Assembly: GCA_001599935.1 (NCBI GenBank) | Contig: BCIJ01000010.1 | Span: 476,320 to 540,319 of the forward strand | DNA: 64,000 nt | Direction: 5' to 3' | Source: Holtermannia corniformis | Taxonomy: Eukaryota; Basidiomycota; Tremellomycetes; Holtermanniales | Shown: piece after piece, positions 11,152 to 20,692 of the stretch | Layout of the letters: each line of letters opens with the position of its first letter | Numbering within the stretch: position 1 is the first letter of the stretch | Notes under the pieces: generated by a model | Databases searched by the model: none | What the model saw: the letters and a program-made list of their open reading frames with translations, nothing else | What the model was told of the DNA's origin: nothing | Position numbers and translations under genes: made by a program

Positions 11152-11709
11152 GGCTGCTCTGATCTGATCAGCTACTTCCTGGCTTTTATTCTCGTGCGTG
11201 GGCGCTTGGAGGACCCAATTTAGCAACTCCTTTCGCAACGCTGAGTGTCCTCTGCCAGGTCACGCCAGGACCCTCAAGCCTGTGCGTGCACTTCCTTGAC
11301 TCCTGAGATCACCCGCAAGAGTGTAACCCTTGACGAGCCCGGATTTCCCTTGTTCCGCGATGACACCGCGCGCACCTCCACACGAGCTTGTCGAGGCCGC
11401 TGTGCATCGCTTTGAACTGCTGTTGCCTCCTTTGGCTCATATTGTTGGACATCTTGCAGCGGTAACCATTTGAAGGCCCGTCTCCCCTTTTTGAGGGGGC
11501 GGGGAAGCTCGCGTGAAGAGCTCTTTGTGATGCTTCTGCGATTACCGATCTCACGTCAGATATGCAAACGAGCAGTGCAAAGTTGTGATATATAACCATG
11601 CTTTGTTCGACACAGCGCACGCTCTAGCGTTCATGCACCGCGTATCCTACACGTACAGGTGTAAAAGAGACGCTGCATCCCGCATCCCCGCTATAGTTGA
11701 GCAGACTCG
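11152..11709. promoter_or_regulatory. Upstream region of small gene C
   Basis: It contains ATAAAAG on the minus strand at 11183-11189, 38 bp before the start of gene C. The rest shows no convincing frame; a 103-codon minus frame (11309-11620) has no motif. Confidence 0.4.
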
Positions 11710-11970
11710 CTAAGGAGAACGGTACATGGTACCGACGTCCTCCCCGTCATACTTGATCGTATGCAGCACGGTACATGACATTGAACTCCTCGAGTCCGGT
11801 GCCACCAAGTGGACCACGTACTTTGTATCCCCCCACGTCACAGAAGTGTCGCCGTACCACGGACGCTTCAGATATTCCTCTAGTTCATCCTTGATACGCT
11901 TGACATCTTCGACAGCAGCGCGGCGAAACGGCAAAGGCAACTCTACTCGATGGTGAGTCGTCGATGTCAT
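11710..11970 (-). CDS. Small cluster protein E (86 aa), unrecognised family
   Basis: The ATG at 11970 opens MTSTTHHRVELPLPFRR, followed by a charged helix (DVKRIKDELEEYLKR), then VTWGDTKYVVHLVAP. The C-terminal block IKYDGEDVGTMYRSP parallels IRFDGKPVGTISSKQ in protein D (shared pattern I-[KR]-[YF]-DG-x(2)-VGT). It is more diverged from A and B than they are from each other. No signal peptide or membrane segment is present. Function is unknown. Confidence 0.55.
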   Translation of the reverse strand: MTSTTHHRVELPLPFRRAAVEDVKRIKDELEEYLKRPWYGDTSVTWGDTKYVVHLVAPDSRSSMSCTVLHTIKYDGEDVGTMYRSP

Positions 11971-12408
11971 TTTCGAATCGAGGGAATCGGGAAAGGTCTC
12001 TTCCCCAGATCTTATGTCTGTCGCGGGGCCTACGATACGCTATGTGTCTTCGATTGCGATGGTCTGAAGCGCTGCTTGTAGAGTACCATAGTCACTTCAC
12101 CGCCTCATCACATCACTTGTGCCTTCCACCAAGGCTTCTCTACGATTGATCAACGTTGGACAGGAAGACTGGGCACCTACTTGTGCGCTTGGGTGATCCG
12201 TCCCCCTGCAGCATCTGGTGTTCATGCACATGGATGACTTTGCCAATGATTATGCATCTTTGCTGTGGTACAGTACCGTCAGTACTGGATGTCAAGATAT
12301 GGCGGCTGCAGCGGGGCGGGCAAGCTCTGCAAAGTAGTTCTGTCATTGCAATCTGCATCAAAGTACGATAGCTGACGGGTCGCACGAGGCAGCTAGCGGA
12401 TCAGACGC
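11971..12408. other. Intergenic within the small-protein cluster
   Basis: The region lies upstream of gene E and downstream of gene B. Frames on both strands are short and Cys-rich or low-complexity, without recognisable motifs. The promoter of gene E should be here; no clear TATA box was seen. Confidence 0.4.
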
Positions 12409-12624
12409 TCAGTTAGTCCCGTTGCTCGTGCCGTTCGTCGACGCGTGGTCTGCAGGGTTCACTAAACGAGTCGCTAGCGTCTGGCCCGTGACCGGATCAT
12501 AAGGCGTTATGTGGAAAGAGACATGGACACCTCGGCTGGCGCGCTCTTCGATCATGCGACGTATCGCGGTCTGGATGTCGGCCTCTGTGAGATTGACGGT
12601 TGTAGTGGGTGGCTGCGAAGACAT
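12409..12624 (-). CDS. Small cluster protein B (71 aa), unrecognised family
   Basis: The ATG at 12624 gives MSSQPPTTTVNLTEADI, a helix AIRRMIEERASRG, then HVSFHITPYDPVTG and RLVNPADHAST. It is the clearest relative of protein A (about half of the core residues identical) and shares the Pro-Ala-Asp end with C and D. ATAAAAG lies 46 bp upstream. No targeting signal is seen. The pair A/B is the best evidence that the cluster is a real gene family. Confidence 0.62.
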   Translation of the reverse strand: MSSQPPTTTVNLTEADIQTAIRRMIEERASRGVHVSFHITPYDPVTGQTLATRLVNPADHASTNGTSNGTN

Positions 12625-12945
12625 AATGAAGTAGCTATGGCAAGAGCAAGCTCACCTCTTGTGCTTTTATCCATGATGAGCGCCAATCTAGTACGTCATA
12701 CATGCCCGCTTTGGTGAGATCGCTGGCTGAAAGATCGGCATGACATAGGCAATTCCACCAGACATGCCGTAGCGGATCGAGGCAGACTAATTTGGCGCCG
12801 GCCGCCAGTGGACGGCGGCCCGGGAATATCGACTGTTTCGCGCCTGTGAAAAAGGACGCTATCAACAAAGAGCGCGGCAGAAGACCGCACGACGGCGACC
12901 GCACGACACAGTGCTCCGCGCCGTTAATGCCGTGTAAGCCGTAAA
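12625..12945. other. Upstream region of small gene B
   Basis: It holds the gene B core promoter at 12664-12670. Beyond that there is no recognised gene. A 109-codon minus frame (12635-12964) shares only its first few codons with the P2 5' side, because it starts inside the 287-bp repeat; the rest is unrelated. Confidence 0.4.
12664..12670 (-). promoter_or_regulatory. TATA-like box of small gene B
   Basis: ATAAAAG on the minus strand, 46 bp before the gene B ATG. It is followed by CACAAGAGG, and similar ATAAA(A)GC-type boxes lie at comparable distances before gene C and the orphan small ORF at 40220. Confidence 0.4.
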
Positions 12946-13232
12946 GCGTTGGACGGGAGAGCAAGTGATAGCGAGGTGTTAGGAGCTTGCTAGCCGCCTC
13001 CGCCTTTTGGCATTTCTGGCAGTTTCGCCAGAATCGCCAAAGGGACGGTTTCGAGATAGGCTCAATCGTCTTTCGCCATCATCGAGGACGGCTGCAAGCT
13101 CAAAGCTTCACCCGCCATCCTCTCCTTCTTCCTCCTCTCTTCCTTTTTGTCTGCGCTCCGTTTCAGTCGCCTACGAGTTGTACTTTATGGCCTGTTGGAG
13201 CCACGTCTTGGCCCATGCATCACGTGTCTGCC
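12946..13232. repeat. 287-bp dispersed repeat, copy 1
   Basis: Compared by eye with 60872-61158, this block is close to 90% identical along its full length, from cgttggacgggagagc to gcatcacgtgtctgcc, and similarity stops abruptly at both ends. It holds an internal inverted repeat (13004-13041) and a pyrimidine-rich tract. Open frames exist but a single-base length difference between copies shifts them, so protein coding is unlikely. In copy 2 the same block is the 5' flank of gene P2. Here it lies in the small-protein cluster with no P gene beside it. Confidence 0.85.
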
Positions 13233-14076
13233 GGTGCGGGTGGGCGGGAACACCTTCGACACGACGGGAGCCGAGCTATTCGTGAATCGTGAATCGAACT
13301 CCTGTCCTCCGCTTGAAACACGCCTTACCCTTCCACTTTGCCGAGTTGACGAGCTCGGCAGACAATCGTGAGTGAGGATGCCAGCGCGTCCTTTGTGCCA
13401 CTCAGACGCTTACGCAACCTCAGCAGATGTGCTGGTTCGGCGCGAGTCAGAGTTATTCCGATCGAAATGGCAGAGTTGCGGATGGAGTCTGGGCGTTAGC
13501 TTTGGTCGTCCGCATGACAGCGCCCCCGCTCTGGCAGAATGACCGCTATGCGGGTGGTCTTCGTCGACTCTGCTCTGATCTGATGAGAGTGCAAGGTGTC
13601 TGTGCGATCCCGCACCTTTTATGTACCGTTGGCCATACATGCGGGCGCCAAAGGCCCAACGAGTCCGCAAGAAACGCCGTAGGAACACGATCAGTGTTTG
13701 ANGACGTGGCGTTCTCGTGGTCGTGTTCCCGCGCGCCCGCTACCAGCACACAACAAGGTACAGCAAGACGGGGTCAGTGGCGGGAAAAGAANTTTTGGGC
13801 AACTCTGCAGAGGGCACAGAAGCAGGGATGAGAACAGGACAAGGGAAAGAGAAGAGATGGGAGATCGACGCAGTGGATCAGCGTTATCTCGAAACGCCGG
13901 CATGAACACCCTTTGTCCCCGAACCAGCTATGTCTGCCAATTGTCATTTGAGGAGTACTGCAGTCCAAGGCTCGTCTGTAGTCTCTGCCCACGCTTCATG
14001 CAGAGGTCGCTCGTCCTGCACATCATTTCTCCATATGTCATGCTGCTAGCTGGTATGGTACGAGTCGCAAGACTGA
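13233..14076. other. Intergenic with two ambiguous bases
   Basis: The two undetermined bases (13702 and 13792) lie here. Frames on both strands overlap and none shows a motif. It is downstream of small gene D and beyond the repeat. Nothing further is supported. Confidence 0.4.
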
Positions 14077-14361
14077 TCATCTGGAACTCGCCGACGACAA
14101 CACTTGCTTGGATGATATGGTACCGACCGGTTTCCCGTCGAACCGGATATGACTCTCAGGTGATACCTGGAGGCCGGTTACATCTGCTGGATAGTCAATG
14201 CTGTACGTGATCAATGTCACAGTCGCAGGGATGAGAACTGTCACGTCAAAGCCATCGAAGTTACCATTGGTAAGTCGGCTGTCTATCGCGTTACAGAGCT
14301 TTTCGCGGCCATCAGGACCGAGCTGACTCAGCGCCTCTTCCGGGACTTCTGTGCGCGGCAT
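14077..14361 (-). CDS. Small cluster protein D (94 aa), unrecognised family
   Basis: The ATG at 14361 gives MPRTEVPEEALSQLGP, a helix (DGREKLCNAIDSRLTNGN), then FDGFDVTVLIP, IDYPADVTG and IRFDGKPVGTISSK. The core matches protein C (Gly-Asn, Phe-Asp-Val, Pro-Ala-Asp), and the tail matches protein E. It therefore links the two halves of the small-protein family. A TATA-like CATATAATAG lies about 42 bp upstream. No targeting signal is present. Confidence 0.58.
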   Translation of the reverse strand: MPRTEVPEEALSQLGPDGREKLCNAIDSRLTNGNFDGFDVTVLIPATVTLITYSIDYPADVTGLQVSPESHIRFDGKPVGTISSKQVLSSASSR

Positions 14362-14619
14362 TGTGTACGTCTGCAGAGATAGGCAATGTTCGCCTCTATT
14401 ATATGCACCATCAAAGACTTACCAATAGCAGCGGGAATAGAAACTCTCCATTGTCCATATGCCAGCCTAATATGCCGGCCCAATATGTCGACCCAATATA
14501 CTGCCCCAATATGCTGTCGCGCTGTGGGTGCTGCCACTTGGAGCCAATTTCTCATTCATAAGACCGTCTGCGGGATAGGATGGCCTCATAGGATGACTCG
14601 GTGACGATGACGCGGGCGG

Positions 14620-16102
14620 CTAAGCCTCCCACATATGCATCGTGTGATCGTAGAAAGAGCATGTCGCCACCAATGTCTTCCCGTCTGGACCTTCAAGGGA
14701 TCCCCAATCCGCGCCATAAGCCAAGCTACCATGCCCATCGAAGCGGGTAAGGGTTTTCCCATGATCAGCATTGACAGAAACGACCTTGAAGCCATCGTGC
14801 ATGCACCCAAGCAGCACGTCGTTGGACCGACTGGCTGACGGGTGCCAGCGCGTGCGCCAGATACCGCCACCGACATCGAGGGTTTGTAGGGGTACTTGAG
14901 GGTTGCGGGTGTCGTACAGGCGTAGATTGGCATCGTAGCTGCGATGGATCAGCCTAGGCGCAACGAAGAAGGCTGGACTTACCTTCCAATTGCCAGTAGA
15001 TGCTCGGTGTGTGGGCTGGATGCAATGGTCGTTACACCCGCATCGAACCTAGCGAGCGTGAGCAGTCTGAGACTCCCAACGCCGGGACTCCAACGCCGGG
15101 ACTCACTTCTTGTTCACGAAGGTGGGCATGTCGGGCATCCGTGCATCCCAGCCCTTGAGCTTGCAGTCATCGCCACCTGCTCACTGTTAGTTCAAGATGC
15201 CATCCCACAGTTCGCGCAGCGTGCCACTGTAGAACACCTCTGGCTGCCAGCAATCCCAGCCGACAATCCAAGCCTCGTAGTCGTGTGCTGTCTTCCACTC
15301 GCGCTCGACTTCGTAATCGCCGTCACCGTCCTCGCGCGACAGGAGAGCGAGTGAGCCTGATGAGATGGACGTTATGATGCGTGGAGTAGCCGAACTGCAG
15401 TGTAAGCTGCGAACAGACGGCGCAACCTCACCTGTTCAGTCGATCACTCCAGTCTAGACTGAGGCAGAGTTGCGTCGACGGAGCAACCTCGACGACTTGC
15501 TGTTCTCGTAGCCGTTTCTGGGAACCATCAGCGGCATGCTTTTCGCGCAGACTGAGAAGCACACCTCTTGCGGGACGTAGTCGTAGAGCCGCACACCGCC
15601 CTCGGCGTCCGCCAGCCCTAGTTGCGACACCCCAGCTACAGTCGGATGATGTGCCCTGATCCATGCTCAGCCCTGAACTCGTCCTCTCTACTCAAATGTC
15701 ACCATTTCATGTCAAGGATGGCGGGCAGGTCTTCCCGTTGCAGCTCAGTACTGTTGAAAGATGGCAAATACGAATACATGCATCAGAACTAGGCTACATT
15801 GGTTACGAGCAAGAGCCTCACAAGGATCTCCGATCATCGCCTACTTGGTACAGCAGCATCCGCCCGAGGCGTCGAGTCGGTGGGCTGAGGTTCTCTTCTT
15901 CGTCCGAGTCAGTATCCTGCAGGCTAAGGTTGGCGATCTCCTCGGTTGGCGAAGCACTCGTCGAAGCCTCAGGCTGTTCGATTTGTTGAATCTGGTAGGT
16001 TCCACAAACAAAGATGTCGGAATGGTGTCGTGACCACTCGATCGAATCCGCAGAATACTCGGTATCGACCGAGGCTAGTGACGTCGCTTGTCGAGGATCC
16101 AT
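14620..16102 (-). CDS. DPH7: Diphthine methyltransferase (WD40), DPH7
   Basis: DPH7 removes the methyl group from methylated diphthine on translation factor eEF2 during diphthamide synthesis. The exon-joined protein starts MDPRQATSLASVDTEYSADS, and IEWSRHHSDIFVCGTYQ and LGRMLLYQV follow. Then come PAILDMKW-AHHPTVAGVSQ, GLADAEGGVRLYDY, LCLSLDWS, SGSLALLSRED, and WIVGWDCWQPEVFYSGDDCK. The 3' part has FDAGVTTIASSPHTEHLLA, SYDANLRLYDTR, GGGIWRTRWHP, HGSLAYGADW and VATCSFYDHTMHMWEA-stop. These are the family's signature blocks in the right order. About seven short introns are needed, one only 37 nt. The start is the ATG at 16102. Confidence 0.92.
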
Positions 16103-16707
16103 CGCAATCTCCTAGAGCTATCGACGGTGTCAGCAATGATCACACAATACGATGCAGTGCGCGATAGTGTATCAGAGATAGCATAACAGCATAACCTCGC
16201 GCTCGCCTCCCCGATGGGGAGAGAGGGGGAAGTTGATGCAGATGGCACTTCCTATTTTATTTGCTGTTTCTTCGTCATATGTATGGGGCGATGGGGATGA
16301 TTCGGCAGCAGCCAGTCTACTTACCTGTACGAAAGGTAAGAAACTTGGACAATGTCGGTGGGATTGTTGAAGTGACGGTCAAGCAAGACGACAAGGCAGT
16401 TTCGGGATCAACCGTTGCGAGCGTTCATGACACGTCATTCAAAAGTGGCACCGTGGCGCTGCAGTCGGGCGCTCCATCGAGGCGCACGCGAACTGGACGC
16501 GCATAGTGCAAGGGTAAAGTATCGCATCAAGGAAAGCCACTAAGCAGACGAAAGACAACAATCAACAAGACAAAATCACACTACAAGGACGGCCGAACCC
16601 AGACCAGTTTTGGAAGGAGACGGGGATGCGATGCAATTGCGGGATGCAGTGCGGTGCGGTGCGAGCACGACGTGGGGAACAGCAGTAGGCAGGCGGGTGC
16701 GACAGGC
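16103..16707. other. Intergenic between the Gly-rich gene and DPH7
   Basis: It should hold the DPH7 promoter on its left side and the 3' UTR of the glycine-rich gene on its right. An A/T-rich patch (cctattttatttgctg) is at about 16251-16266. No gene is supported. Confidence 0.4.
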
Positions 16708-17379
16708 TTAGAAAGCTTGACCGCCGGCGCCACCGATGGCGTTCCCGGAGGATGAGTCGCCTGTGCCGCGTCAGTATTGACCGCTAGGGATGACAAAGTA
16801 GACTTACCGCCATCACCGGCGTTGTTGCTGGCAATGTTCGCAACGTCGGCATTGTTTGCGATGCCCGCGTCACCGCCGAGAGCACCGGACGTGTAGCCAC
16901 CATAGGTCGATCCCCGGGAAGTGTCCGAGATCCTACGAGTGCTGTCAGCGACTCGCGCGATCTAGGCGCTGGTTAACGTACACTGAGCCGCCGTTGGTGT
17001 TACCGCCGACACCCGAGTAGGCAGAGCCACCGCCAGAGCCAGAGTATTCAGGTTTGCCATTCTTCCAGACAACCCTGAACGTCGTCAATCAAGGCCGACC
17101 GCCGCGCCGCGCGACTGCAACTCACTTGGTGGCACCCTCACCGCCAACGGCCGTCCCGGAAGTCGCCTTGCCACCGTCACCGGCATTGCCGCTGGCAATG
17201 TCAAGAGCCTGTGCATTGTTGGCGATACCACCGCCGCGGCTGGCCGAGTTCTTTGTGCCGCCGACGGCCGTGCCACCAGCACCAGTGTAGGCACTGCCGC
17301 CGTCCCAGGGCATAGGGGCTGCAAGAGCCGAGATGGTCACGACCGAGAGTGCGGCACAAAGAGTAGCTGTGAAGCGCAT
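16708..17379 (-). CDS. Glycine-rich secreted protein with internal repeats
   Basis: The ATG at 17379 gives a signal peptide (MRFTATLCAALSVVTISALA) with likely cleavage before APMPWDG. The mature part is Gly/Ala/Asn-rich. It has two imperfect copies of a motif, GGGIANNAQALDIASGNAGD and AGIANNADVANIASNNAGDG, with a spacer GKPEYSGSGGGSAYSGVGG. The last exon reads DSSSGNAIGGAGGQAF-stop at 16708. Three introns, all with GT donors, keep the frame. It is probably a small cell-wall or extracellular protein. The family is not recognised; similar Gly-rich secreted proteins are common in basidiomycetes. Confidence 0.75.
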
Positions 17380-17781
17380 GTTGATTTGTCTTTCGAAAAT
17401 TCGGTACAGTCGAGTGGTAACGACAGTGAGGGGTTGAAAGTAAGCGAGAGGAGTGGAAGAGACAAAAGCGTAGATGAAGTGCGATCAACGGAGCTTCAAA
17501 AGCTGATGAAAAAAGTAAAGTTGCCGTGGCGAGCAACGAAAGGAAAGTAAGTTGAAAGAGAGCGATGCGATACTGTGGGATGGGGAGCTAGTGGGAGGGA
17601 CTAGCGACCTTTTGTAGCTGCCACGAAGATCCCGATCGGTCCCGATCCTGGGAACCGAGCGATCCAGGCCACAAGTCAACAACCGAAACACGGGCCCGCA
17701 ACCAATCGTCAATAGCGGTACAGCAAATGACAATCGTTGCATATGGCTCGTCACGACATCATAACACATATCAAAACACCA
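17380..17781. promoter_or_regulatory. Upstream region of the Gly-rich secreted gene
   Basis: About 400 bp separate the secreted-protein ATG from the 3' end of the VIT/VWA gene on the same strand. A TATA-like TACAAAAGG (minus strand) lies near 17612. A pyrimidine-rich leader follows towards the ATG. Confidence 0.4.
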
Positions 17782-20692
17782 TCACGCGCGACCTTCGACC
17801 CAGTCCTTGGCGCAGCTCTTGATGCTGTCGAGGGCAGCCATCGCATCGGCCGAAGCGTGGACGTAGGCCCACCCCTTTTCGCGGACAGTCTCGTACACGC
17901 CATCGGCGTCGTGGTCGTCGAGCCACGTCAAGGCCAGGATGGTCGACCAGATCTCGGAGCGGAGCAGGGGCTTGCGCGCGCCGGGCTTGACGTTGAGCCC
18001 GAGAACCTCGATGACCTTGTCGACGGGCGAGAACGAACCGTCGAACGCTTGCAGCTCGACGAGCGAGTCGATACGGTCTTGGGTCGTGGCAGGTGGACGC
18101 AGAAATCGCGTCACTTCAGCCTCTCCTTCGGTGTACGCGGGTGCAGCGCTGCACTGCATATCCGAGTAGCGGCGAGCGGTCGAGAAGGTATCTTGCCTCT
18201 TGTATCGGATATTCGGCGCACCGGGCGAATGCGCCACCGGAGCTGGAGGCGGCGCTCCGTACGCCATTGCTAAGGACGGAGATCCCCCGCCAATGAGTCG
18301 GACAGGTGCGCGTGTGCTCATGAGCGAGACCGGCGCTGCGCCAAAGGCCATCGAACGGAGATTGCGCGAACCTAATCCACCGTGCTCCTCACTCGGCGGA
18401 GCGCGGACTTGCGGCTTGGCTGTCTCAAGCACCTCACCATCCTTCGTCTCCTTGATCGCGACGAAAGACGTATGCGCCGACGCCAAGTTATACGTGATGC
18501 CGAGACGGACTGTCTGAGCTTTGAGGATCGCCAAAGCGTCATCGCGCTCGGCGTTTGGGCTCGAACTCGATGATTGGAGAGTGTCCGCCTTGTCGGACCA
18601 TACTTTGAGTAGCTTGCGCGCGGCGAGGGTGTGGATCAGCGGGGTGTCGGACCCGGCTTCGGTCGTGGTGATCGGGACTGTGAGGACGACGTCTTCGCCA
18701 GTGTCAGACACGGCCTTGATCGTCACACCCTGATCCTGGGCCTGCGCGAACGCCTTTGCAGCGACGCCCGAGATGAGGGCGTAGACGACGACGCGAATAC
18801 CGGGATACAGAGCCGGGAGGGTGTGAGGGGCCGTGAGGACGCTAGGGAGCGGTGGCAGAACGACGGGCCGCTCTTGCGCCTTTGCCGCCTTGAGTGACGC
18901 CTCGTCTTGCTTTGGCAGTGGCTCATCTTGATGCTCCGGATCATACAGCGACATGGCCGGCTTGTCATGTTCATCTTTCTCGACCATTTCAAAGTCGTCG
19001 GCGTCTTTGGACGGCGCAGGCGTCGGTTTGAGCGAGATCTCGCCACTGCTCGTACCGGCCGAACCCCACGTCACGTCCTTGACTCGCACAGCCGCACCCT
19101 TGGCAGCACGAAGCAGCTTGACGACTTTACCTTCAAGCCGCTCATTCTCACCGACAAACATGCTGACGCCGTCGCCGACGCTCGCGAGGCTCTGCACAAG
19201 CAAATGATCGACGGCATTTCCAATCCCAAGTGAGAAGACGCGCAAGTGGTTGGTTGCGTTCTCGGTCTTGGCCTTGCGGATCACATCGAGGCATTCTGGC
19301 AGGTTCCACGTCTCGCCATCGGTCAAGACAAATAACGCCGTCGGGACGTCACTACGGCGCTGTTTGAGCGAAAAGTCGAGTGCGGCCGCCATTTCGGTGC
19401 CGCCAAAGTCGGCTGCGAGGGTCTTGCAGTGTGCGCTGGCCGTCTGCAGCACTTGTTCGTCGTATGCGCGGGAGCCTGATGGGAACAGGGCCTTTTGGGA
19501 CGAGCCGAACGAGACGATTTGAACGTAGGTCTTGGCGACGTTGGGCGCGGGAAGAGAGCGCAGCAAGAGCTGCATGGCGTTGCGCAGCGCATTGATCTTG
19601 AACCCGCCCATTGAGCCAGAGCGATCGAGCAGGAAGATGTACTCTTGCGCCGAGAGTGACGGTCTACAGCAGTCAGCAAGGTGGATAAGCAGCCCACGCC
19701 TCGCTACTCACGAAGCAAAGCGCGGCACGAGCGTCAAGCCAACAGCCCGAGTCACCTTTTCACCCTCATCGTGCTCGACAAACACCTTGTCCGCCGTCTT
19801 TCGCTTCGCCGTCCAGGATTCGACAACGGCACGAGGCGCGTCAAGACCCTTTGCCTTGATCACGAGCACAAAGTCTTTGTCGAGGACTGCATCTGCACCG
19901 AGCTCGAGAGCCATCTTCTTCCCGTCCGCGTCCGGGACTGGAGCGACAGAGATTGCATGCGAAGGCGATGAGATGGACTGGATCGGCCCGGTCGTCTCGA
20001 CTTGCGCGTGGATGTCGAGCTTGTAGCTTGCTGTAGAGTAGCTGGGAGACTCGATGGGGACCCACGAGGGGTGGTAGATAGCGCTGCTGGAGTACTTGGG
20101 AGCGATGGTCGTCGGGAGCGTGAAGCGAACTTGGTCGTTGTCGGCTGTTCACAGCTCAGCACTTTACATTGGCGCGAAATTTTTGCCGACTTGCCATCAT
20201 CACCCAATTCAATCACGTAGCTGAGGTTGATGGTGGTCGAGCCGCCAGACGGGATGTTGCCAATGCGCATCGTGAAGACTACGCCATATCATCAGCCTGA
20301 TCCCGCCGTTTCACCCCATTCAACTCACTGTCATCACGCTGCTGCTCAACCAGACCAGCCTGCTTGCCCTCCTGCTTTGCTTTTTCATACTCTTCCTTGG
20401 CCTCCACCTTCTCCTTCACGATACCTTTGGTCTTGGAGCCGTCATCCCAGACGGCCTCGAACGCACAGACGGCAGCGGTCGGTGGCAAAGGAAAGGTGTA
20501 GAGCGCCTCGAGCGGCTCGGTCTGAGAGCTGGGGCCGGACTGAGATGACTCTGGCCGCTTGTTGGTGAACGTCTGTGAGAGGGTGACGCGTGCATGGACG
20601 TCGACGATTGAGATGGTGGCGACGAGGCCAGTGAACGGCAAAGTGTGGTACTGGTTTGCCTGCGGGTCGAAGACGCAGAGTGAGCACGACAT
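17782..20692 (-). CDS. VIT and von Willebrand factor A domain protein
   Basis: The start MSCSLCVFDPQANQYHTL leads into a VIT domain (LYTFPLPPTAAVCAFEAVWD, KEKVEAKEEYEKAKQEGKQA). The VWA domain follows, with an intact metal-binding DRSGSMGG and VLTDGETWNLPE. The C-terminal helical part has VELQAFDGSFSPVDKVIEVL and RSEIWSTILALTWLDD, typical of fungal members. It has no signal peptide, so it is probably cytosolic. Three introns are placed. The second has a GC donor (GCAAGT) and ends at CAG, joining VIELGDD to ADNDQVRFTLPTTI; a GT donor one base further gives the wrong frame. The length is about 920 aa. Partner and role are unknown. Confidence 0.9.

Noticed and set aside
13007..13285. Pro/Ser-rich frame in repeat copy 1, also open in part in copy 2
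   Set aside because: A one-base length difference between the copies shifts the frame, so a conserved product is not encoded.
13240..13380. tRNA-like stretch with GAGTTCGATTC on the minus strand
   Set aside because: The T-arm looks plausible, but no anticodon stem or closing acceptor stem could be formed by hand.
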